Shown: positions 15,636 to 24,970, counted from the stretch's first letter. The stretch is DNA of 64,000 nucleotides from an uncultured Methanomassiliicoccales archaeon (GCA_934702355.1 CAKUXX010000004.1:1-64000), one strand, 5' to 3'. The notes: generated from the sequence alone by a model not told the origin. Translations and numbers: made by a program.

Positions 15636-17045
15636 ATGGGTAATAACTCACGCAGTATTAGCGGAAGCTCTCTAAAGAGCATCAAGGATCGCTTCCAAGC
15701 AAAGCCTTTGCAGGACGATCTGAAGAAGGGATTCAAGAATCTCAGTGACAAGACTCGGAATATCTTTCAGGGCAAGACCGGAACACCGAAGCCGGCCGCC
15801 AAGGATTACTCCGTAGGCGAGCGTCAGCTGGATCCGTACGGTTATGAGAAGATCAACATCGCGGACGACGGTTCCGACATATTCATCTTCAAGCGCCCGG
15901 ACAGGCTGTCCTTTGACGATATGGATGTAGTGCCGGTGAGCGCTGCAGGCGATTACGTGGGAATTCTCGATCCCAAGCCTGCCGAAGTCGAAGTGCCCAA
16001 GGCCGCATCTGATGATTTCTTCAACGAGGATTCCTTGGACGAGATCCTCTCCGGAAAGTCCTCGAAGATGTCGATCGAGATCTCATCCGGAGTCGTCGAT
16101 GACAACGGGAACATATCCAAGGTCGATCACAGCAACATACTCAACAAGATCAAGGGAGGTTACACCGACGAGAACAAGGTGTCCTCCATCCACCGCGTGG
16201 AGTTCGTGGACGATGTGGAGGAGCCCGAACCTGTCGAGGAAGCACCGGTTCAGGCAGAGGTCGTCGAGGATGTCGTCGAACCTGTTGTCGAGGATGTCAT
16301 TCCCGCAGAGGAGACTCTCTCCGTCGATGATATGATCGAAGAGTGTGCCGTTCCTCAGGCCGAGGAGTCGGCCCCCGCCGTCGAGGAGATCGTCATGGAC
16401 GATATGGGATCCTTCGAGGTCGAGGCCCCTGTCGAAGAGATGTCCGTCGAAGATGCGGACGTTCAGGAAGCAGAGGACATCGATGTCACAGCAGATGACT
16501 TCTACTCGCTCATCGAGGCCGACGACGAGTCCGCCGAGGACATGGTCGAGGCAGATCTTGCAGATGACATCGAAGAGGATGTCGAGGAAGATGTCGAAGA
16601 GGCCGTCGCAGATGACGCCGATGAGATCATGCGCATAGCTCCCGATGAGCCCGTCGAGGTCGTCGCCGAGGTCGAGGCAGAATCTTCGGACGTTGCAGAC
16701 ACCGCGGACGTCTCCGATGTCACAGGTGTTGTCAGTGCGGGGCTCAAGTCCTTCGAGGTCCCCGAATCCGACGTCATCACAGGTCTCATGATGGACGGAA
16801 CCAAGAGTTCCTCCGTTTCCGAGGCAAGTGTCGATACAGTCGTGAAGGAAGAGGTCCAGGTCACCGAGACCGGTGCTTCCGAAGTGGTCCAGCCTGTCAG
16901 GCACCCGAACCTTACAGAGGACGGAGAGGGCCGCAGGACACTCACCGACCCCAAGGTCAGGCGCCCTACGCGCACGATGCGTTTCAAGAACGGAGTACTT
17001 CAGAACGTGGAGCCTCAGGAGGAGCTCCGCCGCCCTTTGGAGTAA
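15636..17045 (+). CDS. Large acidic, mostly disordered protein of unknown function
   Basis: A 469-residue protein. Residues 1-60 are basic and Ser/Lys-rich (SLKSIKDRFQ…LKKGFKNLSDKTRNIFQGK), residues ~70-115 look folded, and ~185-340 are an E/D/V/A-rich low-complexity region with repeated 'EE(D)VEE' units. A basic tail (RRTLTDPKVRRPTRTMRFKNG) follows. There is no signal peptide or membrane span. I do not recognise the family. The charge layout (basic ends, acidic centre) suggests a scaffold or a nucleic-acid/protein-binding hub. It is followed closely by a second acidic gene and ends with TAA, unusual here. Confidence 0.7.
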   Translation: MGNNSRSISGSSLKSIKDRFQAKPLQDDLKKGFKNLSDKTRNIFQGKTGTPKPAAKDYSVGERQLDPYGYEKINIADDGSDIFIFKRPDRLSFDDMDVVPVSAAGDYVGILDPKPAEVEVPKAASDDFFNEDSLDEILSGKSSKMSIEISSGVVDDNGNISKVDHSNILNKIKGGYTDENKVSSIHRVEFVDDVEEPEPVEEAPVQAEVVEDVVEPVVEDVIPAEETLSVDDMIEECAVPQAEESAPAVEEIVMDDMGSFEVEAPVEEMSVEDADVQEAEDIDVTADDFYSLIEADDESAEDMVEADLADDIEEDVEEDVEEAVADDADEIMRIAPDEPVEVVAEVEAESSDVADTADVSDVTGVVSAGLKSFEVPESDVITGLMMDGTKSSSVSEASVDTVVKEEVQVTETGASEVVQPVRHPNLTEDGEGRRTLTDPKVRRPTRTMRFKNGVLQNVEPQEELRRPLE

Positions 17046-17107
17046 GTGGCCGCTGCGCCATCGCTGTAAGGGAATACACAGAGGTCACGGACCATGTCCG
17101 CGATCTC

Positions 17108-17632
17108 ATGCTGATGACCCTTCCGGGCCTGAAGGCCGACAGTGAGGAATCCGGCGTGGGGCCAGATGTCATCTTCGCCGATGACGGTCTCGACGGAGTG
17201 TTCACCAAGGCCTTCATCAGGGACGAATACCCCTGGATGGACCTGAAGCACGAGGTGCGCGACCTGATGGTACTGGTGGAGCCCACCCTCGCGGAGCTCG
17301 CAGACGTATCCATTGATGAGCAGTACATTCCCGATGACGACATCATCGTGGATTGGGAGGAGGAGACGCGTGTCGAATCCCCCGAGAGCACATCTTGCGT
17401 CGAAGCGATCCCGGAGGTAGTTGTGGAGTCCGCCGAAGAAGTCGAATGCGGCACAACCGACGATGTGAGGATGATCTCCGCACCGGTGAAGCTGATGCTT
17501 CCGTCCCCGACACATGTCGGGGAAGAATCCGAACAGGGTTCGGATGACGGATCCGCAGAGGCGCCCTGTGAGGACATCAGGACCGTTGCCGATCAGCCGC
17601 AAAGTGTATGGAAGGTCTGCTTCTCGTTCTGA
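17108..17632 (+). CDS. Second acidic protein of unknown function
   Basis: About 174 residues with an N-terminal ~85 residues of mixed composition ('PDVIFADDGLDGVFTKAFIRDEYPWMDLKHEVRDLMVLVEP') and an acidic Glu/Val-rich C-terminal half like the preceding protein. The start is uncertain: the frame is open upstream with plausible protein sequence (VREYTEVTDHVRDL) but no standard start codon, and ATG 17108 has no clear Shine-Dalgarno. It probably shares a transcript with the 469-residue protein 62 bases upstream, and the two may work together. No family recognised. Confidence 0.5.
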   Translation: MLMTLPGLKADSEESGVGPDVIFADDGLDGVFTKAFIRDEYPWMDLKHEVRDLMVLVEPTLAELADVSIDEQYIPDDDIIVDWEEETRVESPESTSCVEAIPEVVVESAEEVECGTTDDVRMISAPVKLMLPSPTHVGEESEQGSDDGSAEAPCEDIRTVADQPQSVWKVCFSF

Positions 17633-17866
17633 GAACAGACGATGCACCCCTTTTCGGGTGGGGCCCGATCCTCACCCGCTTCCATCACAGTTCCGATCCG
17701 CAGGTCCGAGAGATCCCGGATCGCATGATGCGGATGCCGTTCCGCATCCATAGTTAAGACTGGCATCACCTGATGCTGGCTATCATGAAACATATTCCGG
17801 CCTTCGCATCGTGTCGACGGTGGCAGGTTCCATTCTGTTTTTATACGGCGATTGAATCCTCGTCGC

Positions 17867-19186
17867 ATGGATCTTCTTCAGCTGCTTCTCGCACTGGTAG
17901 TCCTTTTCGCACTCGCCCGTGTGGGATCGGCTATCGTCTCAAGATTCGGATTCCCAGGTCTCATAGGTGAGATCGTCATGGGAATCGTGATAGCCAATCT
18001 GGCAATCGGAGACTTCTCACTCATGGGGTCCCTGCACATAGAGATCTCGGATCCGTTGACGGACAATCCCGGCAGCACGGTATATCAGGTGATATACGCA
18101 TTCGCCGAACTCGGTGTGATATTCCTTCTGTTCACCGTAGGTCTGGAGACCAAGGTGAAGGACCTAATGTGCTCGGGAAAGGCCGCATTGCTCTGCGCCA
18201 TCCTGGGAGTCGTAATCCCGTTCATCTGCGGTTATGCGCTCGTTCTGACACTCGGAGACGGCGATTCCAACCATGCGCTGTTCCTTGCGGCATCGATGGT
18301 CGCCACTTCCGTGGGAATCACTGCCAGGATAATCAAGGACATGCACCTCATGGATACCAAGGAGGCACGCATCATCATCGCCGCGGCGGTCATCGACGAT
18401 ATCCTCGGAATGATCGTTCTGGCGATAGTCAAGGGAATGGTGTCGTCCGGAGAGCTCTCCATAGGCAGCATCGCCTCGATAACCCTGCAGGCCGTTGCCT
18501 TCGTCCTCGTGATCATCGCCGCATGCAAGTGGGTGGTCCCGAGGATCTACGACTACTTCGAAGGCCGCAGGAAAGCGATAGAGGCCAAGGGCGAGGTGCC
18601 GAGATCCATGAACAAACTCGTGCTGGCGATCATCGTCTGTCTTGCGATGTCCGCATTCGCGGAGTACATCGGACTGGCCGCGATCATCGGTGCCTTCCTG
18701 GCCGGTATGCTCTTCGCAGACCACGCTTGGGAATGGGATCTGGAGCACAAGATAGATTCCATTTCGACATTCATGCTCTCGTTCTTCTTCCTCAATGTCG
18801 GTATGCAGGTCAACATCAGTTCCCTGTCCGACATGAGCATAGTCATCCTGGCCGTCGTCGCCGTCGTGCTCGCCCTGGTGTCCAAGTACATAGGATGCGG
18901 ACTCGGTGCGAAGCTCGGGGACAGGTCCCTGGACAAGCAGTCCATGGGAATAATCGGTGTCGGTATGATGCCCAGGGGAGAGGTCGGTATCATCATCGCC
19001 TCGATAGGTCTGAGTATCACCGTCATGGAAGGGGACACCCTCGTACGTGCGATGTCCGAGGAGCTCTACACCGTCGTCGTCCTGATGTCCGTCATCACCA
19101 CGATCGTCGCGCCTCCGATACTCGCGAAGCTCTTCAGGAGGAAGTACGACGAGGAGTACAAGATCCTGGCAGAGGACACACTCTGA
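17867..19186 (+). CDS. CPA2 family cation:proton antiporter (NapA/Kef type)
   Basis: A 439-residue protein with about 12-13 spans. The paired acidic motif 'VIDDILGMIVLA' (about residues 178-189) is the Asp-Asp of electrogenic Na+/H+ exchangers such as NapA, and 'MMPRGEVGIIIASIG' is the second conserved motif. There is no C-terminal TrkA-N domain, so it is not a Kef K+ channel-like system. ATG 17867 lies 24 bases after the centre of TTTTTATAC (17838-17846), indicating a leaderless mRNA. A DUF4241 gene follows after eight bases. Confidence 0.9.
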   Translation: MDLLQLLLALVVLFALARVGSAIVSRFGFPGLIGEIVMGIVIANLAIGDFSLMGSLHIEISDPLTDNPGSTVYQVIYAFAELGVIFLLFTVGLETKVKDLMCSGKAALLCAILGVVIPFICGYALVLTLGDGDSNHALFLAASMVATSVGITARIIKDMHLMDTKEARIIIAAAVIDDILGMIVLAIVKGMVSSGELSIGSIASITLQAVAFVLVIIAACKWVVPRIYDYFEGRRKAIEAKGEVPRSMNKLVLAIIVCLAMSAFAEYIGLAAIIGAFLAGMLFADHAWEWDLEHKIDSISTFMLSFFFLNVGMQVNISSLSDMSIVILAVVAVVLALVSKYIGCGLGAKLGDRSLDKQSMGIIGVGMMPRGEVGIIIASIGLSITVMEGDTLVRAMSEELYTVVVLMSVITTIVAPPILAKLFRRKYDEEYKILAEDTL

Positions 19187-19194
19187 GTGATACG

Positions 19195-19911
19195 ATGGCA
19201 AGCGAAAGATGGATGGATGCGTACTCCGAGAAGAGGGAGCTGACCCGGTGCCCGACGGACCTGGGTTCATACTTCAGTGGTAAGAAGATCGCCGGCCTGC
19301 AAATGTCCGTCATCAGGGCCGGCATCTGCTCCGTCCCATCAGGCAGGATGATGGTGAGGGATCCGATGACATATCTGGCGGATCCCCACGAGAAGCCGTA
19401 CATGGGCATGTGTCCCTGCGGTGATGCACCTGCAGAGATCGCAGTCGTGACCCAACCCGACGGTCGCGATGTGTATGCTGCGGCGCGTCTCGTCTTCTCC
19501 GAGGAACCTGCGGTCTCATACTATGAGGCGCTGGTCGGATACGAGGACATATACAGATTCAATCCGGGCGAGTACTTCGGATTCAACACGGAATCCGGTC
19601 TGGCCTGCATATGTGACGAGGAGGCCCATGCCGAGTTCTCCGAGTGGATCGATGTGATGTCGGAGGACGGTGATTTCGAACTGTACTCGGATGTCCTCGA
19701 GGAGCTGTTCATGAACAGCAAGATGGAGCATCCCGAGCATCAGGGCCCTACCGGGGATTGGATCAGATGGACCATTCCCGGCACCGATCTTTCCGTCATA
19801 ATCCTGCAGACCGGTTACGGCGAGGGAGCATACCCCGTATACTGGGGATACGACTCCGAGGGCAGGATCTGCCAGCTTGTCGCTCAGTTCCTCGAAGTGG
19901 AATCATTCTAA
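19195..19911 (+). CDS. DUF4241 protein
   Basis: A 238-residue soluble protein. The conserved DUF4241 features are visible: 'PVSYYEALVGYED'-like central segment, an Asp-rich 'CICDEEAHAEF' region, and the C-terminal 'ILQTGYGEGAYPVYWGYDSEGRICQLV'. The function is unknown. It starts eight bases after the antiporter stop, so the two are probably one operon; whether the link is functional is unclear. A UUCG-loop terminator follows. It ends with TAA. Confidence 0.8.
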   Translation: MASERWMDAYSEKRELTRCPTDLGSYFSGKKIAGLQMSVIRAGICSVPSGRMMVRDPMTYLADPHEKPYMGMCPCGDAPAEIAVVTQPDGRDVYAAARLVFSEEPAVSYYEALVGYEDIYRFNPGEYFGFNTESGLACICDEEAHAEFSEWIDVMSEDGDFELYSDVLEELFMNSKMEHPEHQGPTGDWIRWTIPGTDLSVIILQTGYGEGAYPVYWGYDSEGRICQLVAQFLEVESF

Positions 19912-19918
19912 ACAATCC

Positions 19919-19944
19919 GCAGGTCATCCTTCGGGATGATCTGC
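19919..19944 (+). terminator. UUCG-loop hairpin after the DUF4241 gene
   Basis: GCAGGTCATCC (19919-19929) pairs with GGATGATCTGC (19934-19944) through one G-U pair, closed by TTCG, and is followed by AATATTTCTC. A second perfect hairpin, TCAGGAT/ATCCTGA, lies at 19957-19973. Confidence 0.6.
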
Positions 19945-20009
19945 AATATTTCTCATTCAGGATACGATCCTGATAATACAAAATCAAAAAGGAAGGGGAA
20001 AAGTCTAGA

Positions 20010-20029
20010 GCACAAGCTGGAGCATGTGC
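20010..20029 (-). terminator. Terminator of secG
   Basis: GCACAAGC / GCATGTGC form an eight-base stem with one mismatch. In the leftward sense they are followed by a pyrimidine-rich tract ending in T5, 25 bases past the secG stop. Confidence 0.5.
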
Positions 20030-20053
20030 GAGTTGTGCTTCAGACGATCCGTT

Positions 20054-20218
20054 TCAAAGCGGAACGAACGTGTTCAGAAGCAATACGACCACGATCATCC
20101 CGATGGCGATACCGATGACGGTGCGGGGGCTGACCCTGACTCCTTTCTCGTTCTCCGTGTCGAAATATCTCATCAGACCTGCGGAGGACTGGAATCCGCT
20201 GTCGTTTTTCTTTGCCAT
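20054..20218 (-). CDS. secG: Preprotein translocase subunit SecG (Sec61-beta)
   Basis: A 54-residue protein with the archaeal Sec61-beta layout: an N-terminal hydrophilic part with the hallmark 'SSAGLMRYFD' (residues 11-20), then 'VRVSPRTVIGI' leading into one C-terminal membrane span (about residues 34-50). It is the third, non-essential subunit of the SecYEG translocon. TTTTTATATTG lies about 25-30 bases before the ATG. The gene is easily missed because of its size. Confidence 0.93.
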   Translation of the reverse strand: MAKKNDSGFQSSAGLMRYFDTENEKGVRVSPRTVIGIAIGMIVVVLLLNTFVPL

Positions 20219-20327
20219 GTTGGGGGGTTAGCTCAGGTCAATATAAAAACATAGTTCTTCTCGTCCCGGATATTAGTATTCATACCGAAAGCGTCTTTAA
20301 GTATATCCCGATAGGCGGATGATTAGT

Positions 20328-21872
20328 ATGCATTGGGCAGATGTCATAGCAGAGGAGGTCGCGAAGACATGCGACCACCCTTTGATAGCCACAGGAATCA
20401 GTCCGACCGGTATCATCCACGTCGGCAGTCTGAGAGAAGCGATCACAGGCGAGTCGGTCCGCAGTGCCGTCGAGGCAATGGGAAAAGAGGTCCGCCTGAT
20501 TTATCTCATCGATTCGTTCGATCCTCTGCGTAAACGTTACGACTTCCTGCCCGAGGAATTTGAGAAGTACGTCGGAATGCCCATATCCCGCATCCCGTGT
20601 CCCTGCGGAAAGCACAAGAACTACGCTCACCACTTCGTGCAGCCTTTCCTCGATGCAGTCGATTCCCTCGGGGTCAAGTGCGAGATCATATGGACCCACG
20701 AGCTGTACGACCAGGGGCTGTTCGCCGAATGCATCGGCAAGACATTCGAGAAGAGGCAGGAGATCATCCAGATCCTTCACGAGGTCACAGGCAAGGAGGC
20801 CAAAGAGGACTACGCTCCTTACAATCCGGTCTGCGAGAAGTGCGGACGCTTCACGAAGCCCATATTCGATTCATACAAGTTCCCCTACGTTGAGTACGAC
20901 TGCATCTGCGGACACCACGGCAAGGCCGATATCCGCAAGGGAGACGGAAAGCTCACATGGCGTCTCGAGTGGCCTGCGAAGTGGATGATCTTCGGAACAT
21001 CCGCGGAGCCCTTCGGAAAGGACCATGCTGCCGCCGGAGGATCGTACGATTCCGGAAAGAGGATCGTCTCCGAGATCTACGGAGGTGTCGCACCCTGTCC
21101 CATACCCTACGAGTTCGTTCAGCTCAAAGGCGTCGGTCAGATGCACAAGTCCCTCGGATGCTCCGTCACAGGTCTGGATGCCATCAACATGACACCTCCC
21201 GAGGTGCTGAACTACCTGTTCCTCAGGGTCAACCCCTCAAGGGCCATCGACTATGACTCCGGAATGGGAACTCTCGACATGGCCGATGAGTACGACAGGA
21301 TGGAGAGGGAGTACTTTGCCGGTGAGTGGCCGGAATCCGAGGAGAACTCGGTCAGGGCCTATGTCATCGCACAGCACAACCACGTGCCGTCGAAACTTCC
21401 CCTGCAGATCCCGTACCGCCACCTCGTGAACGTCGTTCAGATGGCATCGGATTTCGACGGGGTCATGGAGGTCCTCTCCCGCACCATCGATATGTCCGAA
21501 GCAACTGAGGATGACATCGAGAGGCTCAAGAGAAGGGTCTCCTGCGTCAGGTATTGGCTCAACGGATTCGCTCCCGACATGGTCAAGTTCTCGGTCCTGC
21601 AGTCCATCTCTCCCGACATCGAGCTCTCGATGAACGAGAAGGTCTTCTTCCAGGCACTTGTGAAGAGGATGAACGACTGCGTATGGGATACGGACACGAT
21701 CACAGGCGTCGTCTCGGATATCGCCAAGGCCTCGCCCATAGGATCCAAGGGCGGATACAAGGCCCTGTACAAGATCCTGATCGGCAAGACCGCAGGACCC
21801 AGGCTCGGGCCGTTCCTGGCATCCATGGACCAGAAGTTCGTCGTGAACAGGCTGATCCAGGCATCCCAATGA
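20328..21872 (+). CDS. lysS: Lysyl-tRNA synthetase, class I
   Basis: A 514-residue class I LysRS, the archaeal form unrelated to the class II bacterial enzyme. The HIGH-type motif is HVGS in 'SPTGIIHVGSLREA', zinc-ribbon cysteines lie around 'CEKCGRF…CICG', and the KMSKS-type motif is 'GQMHKSLG'. A helical anticodon-binding domain ends the protein. ATG 20328 (MHWADVIAEEVA) is the usual family start; the upstream ATG 20319 is possible. TTTAAGTATAT lies about 28 bases upstream. A small membrane protein gene follows after seven bases. Confidence 0.93.
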   Translation: MHWADVIAEEVAKTCDHPLIATGISPTGIIHVGSLREAITGESVRSAVEAMGKEVRLIYLIDSFDPLRKRYDFLPEEFEKYVGMPISRIPCPCGKHKNYAHHFVQPFLDAVDSLGVKCEIIWTHELYDQGLFAECIGKTFEKRQEIIQILHEVTGKEAKEDYAPYNPVCEKCGRFTKPIFDSYKFPYVEYDCICGHHGKADIRKGDGKLTWRLEWPAKWMIFGTSAEPFGKDHAAAGGSYDSGKRIVSEIYGGVAPCPIPYEFVQLKGVGQMHKSLGCSVTGLDAINMTPPEVLNYLFLRVNPSRAIDYDSGMGTLDMADEYDRMEREYFAGEWPESEENSVRAYVIAQHNHVPSKLPLQIPYRHLVNVVQMASDFDGVMEVLSRTIDMSEATEDDIERLKRRVSCVRYWLNGFAPDMVKFSVLQSISPDIELSMNEKVFFQALVKRMNDCVWDTDTITGVVSDIAKASPIGSKGGYKALYKILIGKTAGPRLGPFLASMDQKFVVNRLIQASQ

Positions 21873-21879
21873 GGATAAT

Positions 21880-22188
21880 ATGAAGGATATCAGGGCCGTC
21901 GATCCGAAGCTGTTCCTGTATCTGTCCCTGGCAGGTATGGTGCTGGTGGCCGCAGGCATCACCGCATACGTACTCGAGCCCGGACCGTTCAAGCAGGCGG
22001 TGTTCGTCATCGGCGTCCTGATATTGATCTCCAATTACACCCTCCTCTATCTGTCCAACAGCAGGACCTGTTCGGAACTGAAGGTCCTTCAGGATAAAGC
22101 GGACGAGGAGGGATTCTTCTATGTCCTCGACGAGGACTACACCCCGTTCGTCGGGGATGCGACCATCATCGATCTCACCAAGGAGTGA
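21880..22188 (+). CDS. Small two-span membrane protein
   Basis: A 102-residue protein with two hydrophobic spans (about residues 11-30 and 39-58) and a soluble C-terminal tail of about 40 residues ('DEEGFFYVLDEDYTPFVGDATIIDL'). No family recognised. It lies seven bases after lysS, and its stop precedes the HD-domain gene by four bases, so the three probably form an operon. Confidence 0.65.
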   Translation: MKDIRAVDPKLFLYLSLAGMVLVAAGITAYVLEPGPFKQAVFVIGVLILISNYTLLYLSNSRTCSELKVLQDKADEEGFFYVLDEDYTPFVGDATIIDLTKE

Positions 22189-22192
22189 TGAC

Positions 22193-23329
22193 GTGGCCGC
22201 ACTGAATGCCGATCTTCTGTACCTTCTGTTCAATTCCGTGAACATGCACAGATGGAACGACCATATGCGTCCCGTCGACCTCACCGAGTTGGACAAGCAG
22301 GCGCATAAGGCCGCCATAGCATGGATCCTCGGAAAGTACGAGGAATCGGCAGGCAACAGGATGGATTGGACGCTTATCATCGAGCACACGCTGTTCTCGT
22401 TCATCCAGAGGTCCGTCCTCACGGATCTGAAGCCCCAGGTGTTCCACAAGATCATCTCCGAGAAGAGGGCGCAGGTCAATGAGTACGTACTCTCCGAGTA
22501 CGACCGTCTCGTTCCTGATTCCGATCCCGGGTTCAGGGACCGTTTCCGCAATTATCTGATGGGTTCAGACGATTCGAGGGAGGATGCGGTCATCCGTGCC
22601 GCGCATTATCTAGCTACAAGATGGGAGTTCAATCTCATCTACGATTCCAACCGTTCGCTGTACGGCATAGATCGCACGCGCGAGGAGATCAACATACAGA
22701 TCGATCATCACAAGGATCTCATCGGTGTCAGGGAGCTCAGCGAGGAATCGTTCGATTTCATCGATCTCGTCGGACAGCTGAGGTTCCAACAGCGCTGGGC
22801 CAGGACTCCGCGTGTTCCGCGCACGACGGTCCTGGGGCATTCGCTCATGGTCGCGAACATGATGTATCTCGCCGATATCGATGCGGGGGCTTCTGACGAG
22901 CAGATCTACAACGATTATTATAGCGGACTGTTCCACGATCTCCCCGAGGTCCTGACCAAGGATGTCATATCCCCGATCAAGGAGAATGTATCAGGACTCG
23001 CGAGTCTTCTGGAGGAGTACGAACATGAGGAGGTCGAATCGACAATCATGCCCCTGCTCAAGGAGGAATGGCGCGAAGGCTTCCGCAAGATGGTGTACGA
23101 GCCCTTCTCCGATATGGATGACGACAGGTTCGGGAAGAGGAACGGCACGGACCTCAAGACCTGCGACCTCATGGCGGCCTACATGGAGGCGATGATCTCC
23201 CGCAGATACGGGATATCGTCCAACACGCTGTTGGAAGGGGAGAAAGGTCTCCGGGACCGCCTGATGGGCCGTTCCGGCATGATAGATGTCAGGTCCTTGA
23301 TGAAAGGCCTTGATGGGCTTAAGATCTGA
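22193..23329 (+). CDS. HD-domain phosphohydrolase (YfbR-like)
   Basis: A 378-residue protein. The metal-binding motif is 'HSLMVANMM' and 'YSGLFHDLPEVLTKDVISPIK' (about residues 216-265), the His…His-Asp…Asp arrangement of the HD superfamily. This resembles YfbR-type 5'-nucleotidases. The start is GTG 22193, with AAGGAG seven bases ahead and a location four bases after the previous stop. Substrate unknown; a nucleotide or nucleotide second messenger is likely. Confidence 0.8.
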   Translation: MAALNADLLYLLFNSVNMHRWNDHMRPVDLTELDKQAHKAAIAWILGKYEESAGNRMDWTLIIEHTLFSFIQRSVLTDLKPQVFHKIISEKRAQVNEYVLSEYDRLVPDSDPGFRDRFRNYLMGSDDSREDAVIRAAHYLATRWEFNLIYDSNRSLYGIDRTREEINIQIDHHKDLIGVRELSEESFDFIDLVGQLRFQQRWARTPRVPRTTVLGHSLMVANMMYLADIDAGASDEQIYNDYYSGLFHDLPEVLTKDVISPIKENVSGLASLLEEYEHEEVESTIMPLLKEEWREGFRKMVYEPFSDMDDDRFGKRNGTDLKTCDLMAAYMEAMISRRYGISSNTLLEGEKGLRDRLMGRSGMIDVRSLMKGLDGLKI

Positions 23330-23394
23330 CGATTCTGCGAAGGATTGGATTGTTTTAAAAGGAAATGAAGAGAGGTCTTGCGACCCCTCTTGTT

Positions 23395-24666
23395 TCAGCG
23401 CCTTCCGATGGTCTCCTGACCGCGCATGTAGGGTCTGAGTACCTCGGGGATGGTGACTGTTCCATCCTTGTTCTGATAGTTCTCAAGGATGGCGACCATC
23501 GTCCTCGGGAGGGCGAGACCGGAACCGTTCAGGGTGTGTACGAACTCGCTCTTAAGGTGGGGTTCGGGCCTGTATTTGATCCTGGCCCTCCTGGCCTGGA
23601 AGTCCGTGAAGTTGCTGCAGGACGAAGCTTCGAGCCATGCATCCTTCCCGGGAGCGTAGAGTTCGAGATCGTAGCACTTGGAGCACGAGAAGCTCATGTC
23701 GCCTGTGCAGAGCAGAAGGACCCTGTAGGGAAGTCCGAGGCCGGTGATGAGGTCCTCGGCGTTCTGCCTCAGCTCCTCGAGCCTTGCATAGGAGTTCTCG
23801 GGGAGGACGAAGTTGACCATCTCGACCTTGTTGAACTCGTGGACCCTTATGATTCCCCTGGTGTCCGCGTGCTTACCGACCTCTCTCCTGAAGGAGGGGA
23901 GGTATGCGGTGTAGTAGATCGGAAGCTGGGATTTCTCGAGGATCTCGTCCTGCAGGAGGTTGGTTATGGGGACCTCCGCGGTCGGGTTGAGGAACATGTC
24001 GTCCTTCTCGAGGTAGTACATGTCGTCCTTGAGGTTGGGGTACTGTCCGGTACCGATGACGGCGTTCTTGTTGACAAGCACAGGGGGGAACAGCTCTGTG
24101 TAGCCCTGGTCCTGGTGGGTGTCGAGGAAGTAGTTGATGAGGGCCCTCTCCAGCCTTGCACCGTCGCCTTTGAGGCAGTAGAATCCGCTGCCCGCGACCT
24201 TGACTCCCCTGTCGAAATCGATGATGTCCAGGTCCTCTGCGATCTGCCAGTGCTCCTTGGGCTCGAAGTCGAACTTCCTCTTCTCTCCCTTCTCGTACAC
24301 GACCACGTTGTCGTGCTCGTCCTTTCCTATCGGGACGGACTCGTGGGGGATGTTGGGGATGTTGAGGACGCAGTCCTGGCGGATTATCTCCAGCTCGGCC
24401 ATCCTGTCGTCGTTGGCCTTGATTTTGTCGGAGACCTCTCTCATCTCGGCGATGCTGGCATCCTTCTCCTCGCCCTTGGGCATCTTGGAGATCTTGAGGG
24501 ACACCTCGTTCCTGGTCTGCCTGAGGCGGTTGTTCTCGTCGGTCAGGGTTCTCCACTCGGAATCCGCCTCGAGGAACCTGTCCAGAATGGCATCGTCCTT
24601 GTTCCTGTTCTTGAGCATCGTCCTGATCATGTCAGGATCGTTTCTGATAACGTTGACATCAAGCAT
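23395..24666 (-). CDS. serS: Seryl-tRNA synthetase, standard class II type
   Basis: A 423-residue SerRS with an N-terminal coiled-coil tRNA-binding arm (about residues 25-105, 'LRQTRNEVSLKISKM…') and a class II core with motif 2 'YLPSFRREVGKHADTRGIIRVHEF' and motif 3 'SGLALPRTMVAILENYQ'. It is the common form, not the atypical SerRS of Methanococcus and relatives. ATG 24666 is chosen over the upstream GTG 24675; GAGGTG precedes it. It is the last gene of a leftward group with the CRM-domain and Rpr2 genes. Confidence 0.93.
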   Translation of the reverse strand: MLDVNVIRNDPDMIRTMLKNRNKDDAILDRFLEADSEWRTLTDENNRLRQTRNEVSLKISKMPKGEEKDASIAEMREVSDKIKANDDRMAELEIIRQDCVLNIPNIPHESVPIGKDEHDNVVVYEKGEKRKFDFEPKEHWQIAEDLDIIDFDRGVKVAGSGFYCLKGDGARLERALINYFLDTHQDQGYTELFPPVLVNKNAVIGTGQYPNLKDDMYYLEKDDMFLNPTAEVPITNLLQDEILEKSQLPIYYTAYLPSFRREVGKHADTRGIIRVHEFNKVEMVNFVLPENSYARLEELRQNAEDLITGLGLPYRVLLLCTGDMSFSCSKCYDLELYAPGKDAWLEASSCSNFTDFQARRARIKYRPEPHLKSEFVHTLNGSGLALPRTMVAILENYQNKDGTVTIPEVLRPYMRGQETIGRR

Positions 24667-24676
24667 CGAAAGCACC

Positions 24677-24970
24677 TCAGAATTTCTTCTGACTGAGGGA
24701 CGACCACGTGCGCTTGTCGGTCAGTACGATTACACTTCCGCGGACATCCACTGCCACCGCACCGGTCGACTCCTCTATGCTGGCGGCCGCACCCTTGGCG
24801 TCGTCGTCGGAGTTGGAGAGCACTTTAACCTTGATCAGGCGGTTCTTCTTCAGCTGGTTGACGATTTCGTCGAAGACCCCCTGGTCCAGGCCGTCCTTTC
24901 CGACGTGAACGGTCGGACTGATGTCGTTGGCCCTTCTCATGAGTTCCTTCCTTGCGTCCTTCTCAGTCAT
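24677..24970 (-). CDS. CRM-domain (YhbY-like) RNA-binding protein
   Basis: A 97-residue single CRM domain, with 'VHVGKDGLDQGVFDEIVNQLKKNRLIKVKVL' matching the GxxG-containing KH-like fold of YhbY. Bacterial relatives bind pre-ribosomes and plant relatives splice introns. Its start overlaps the end of the RNase P subunit gene and its stop lies ten bases from serS, placing it in a tRNA/rRNA maturation operon. Confidence 0.85.
   Translation of the reverse strand: MTEKDARKELMRRANDISPTVHVGKDGLDQGVFDEIVNQLKKNRLIKVKVLSNSDDDAKGAAASIEESTGAVAVDVRGSVIVLTDKRTWSSLSQKKF

Noticed and set aside
15636..17045. Acidic protein considered as SepF or a chromatin protein
   Set aside because: The N-terminus and fold pattern do not match SepF, and no DNA-binding motif is visible; left as unknown.
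23365..24696. 443-codon plus-strand open frame
   Set aside because: Shadow of serS; Val/Leu/Gly/Asp-rich composition typical of antisense frames.
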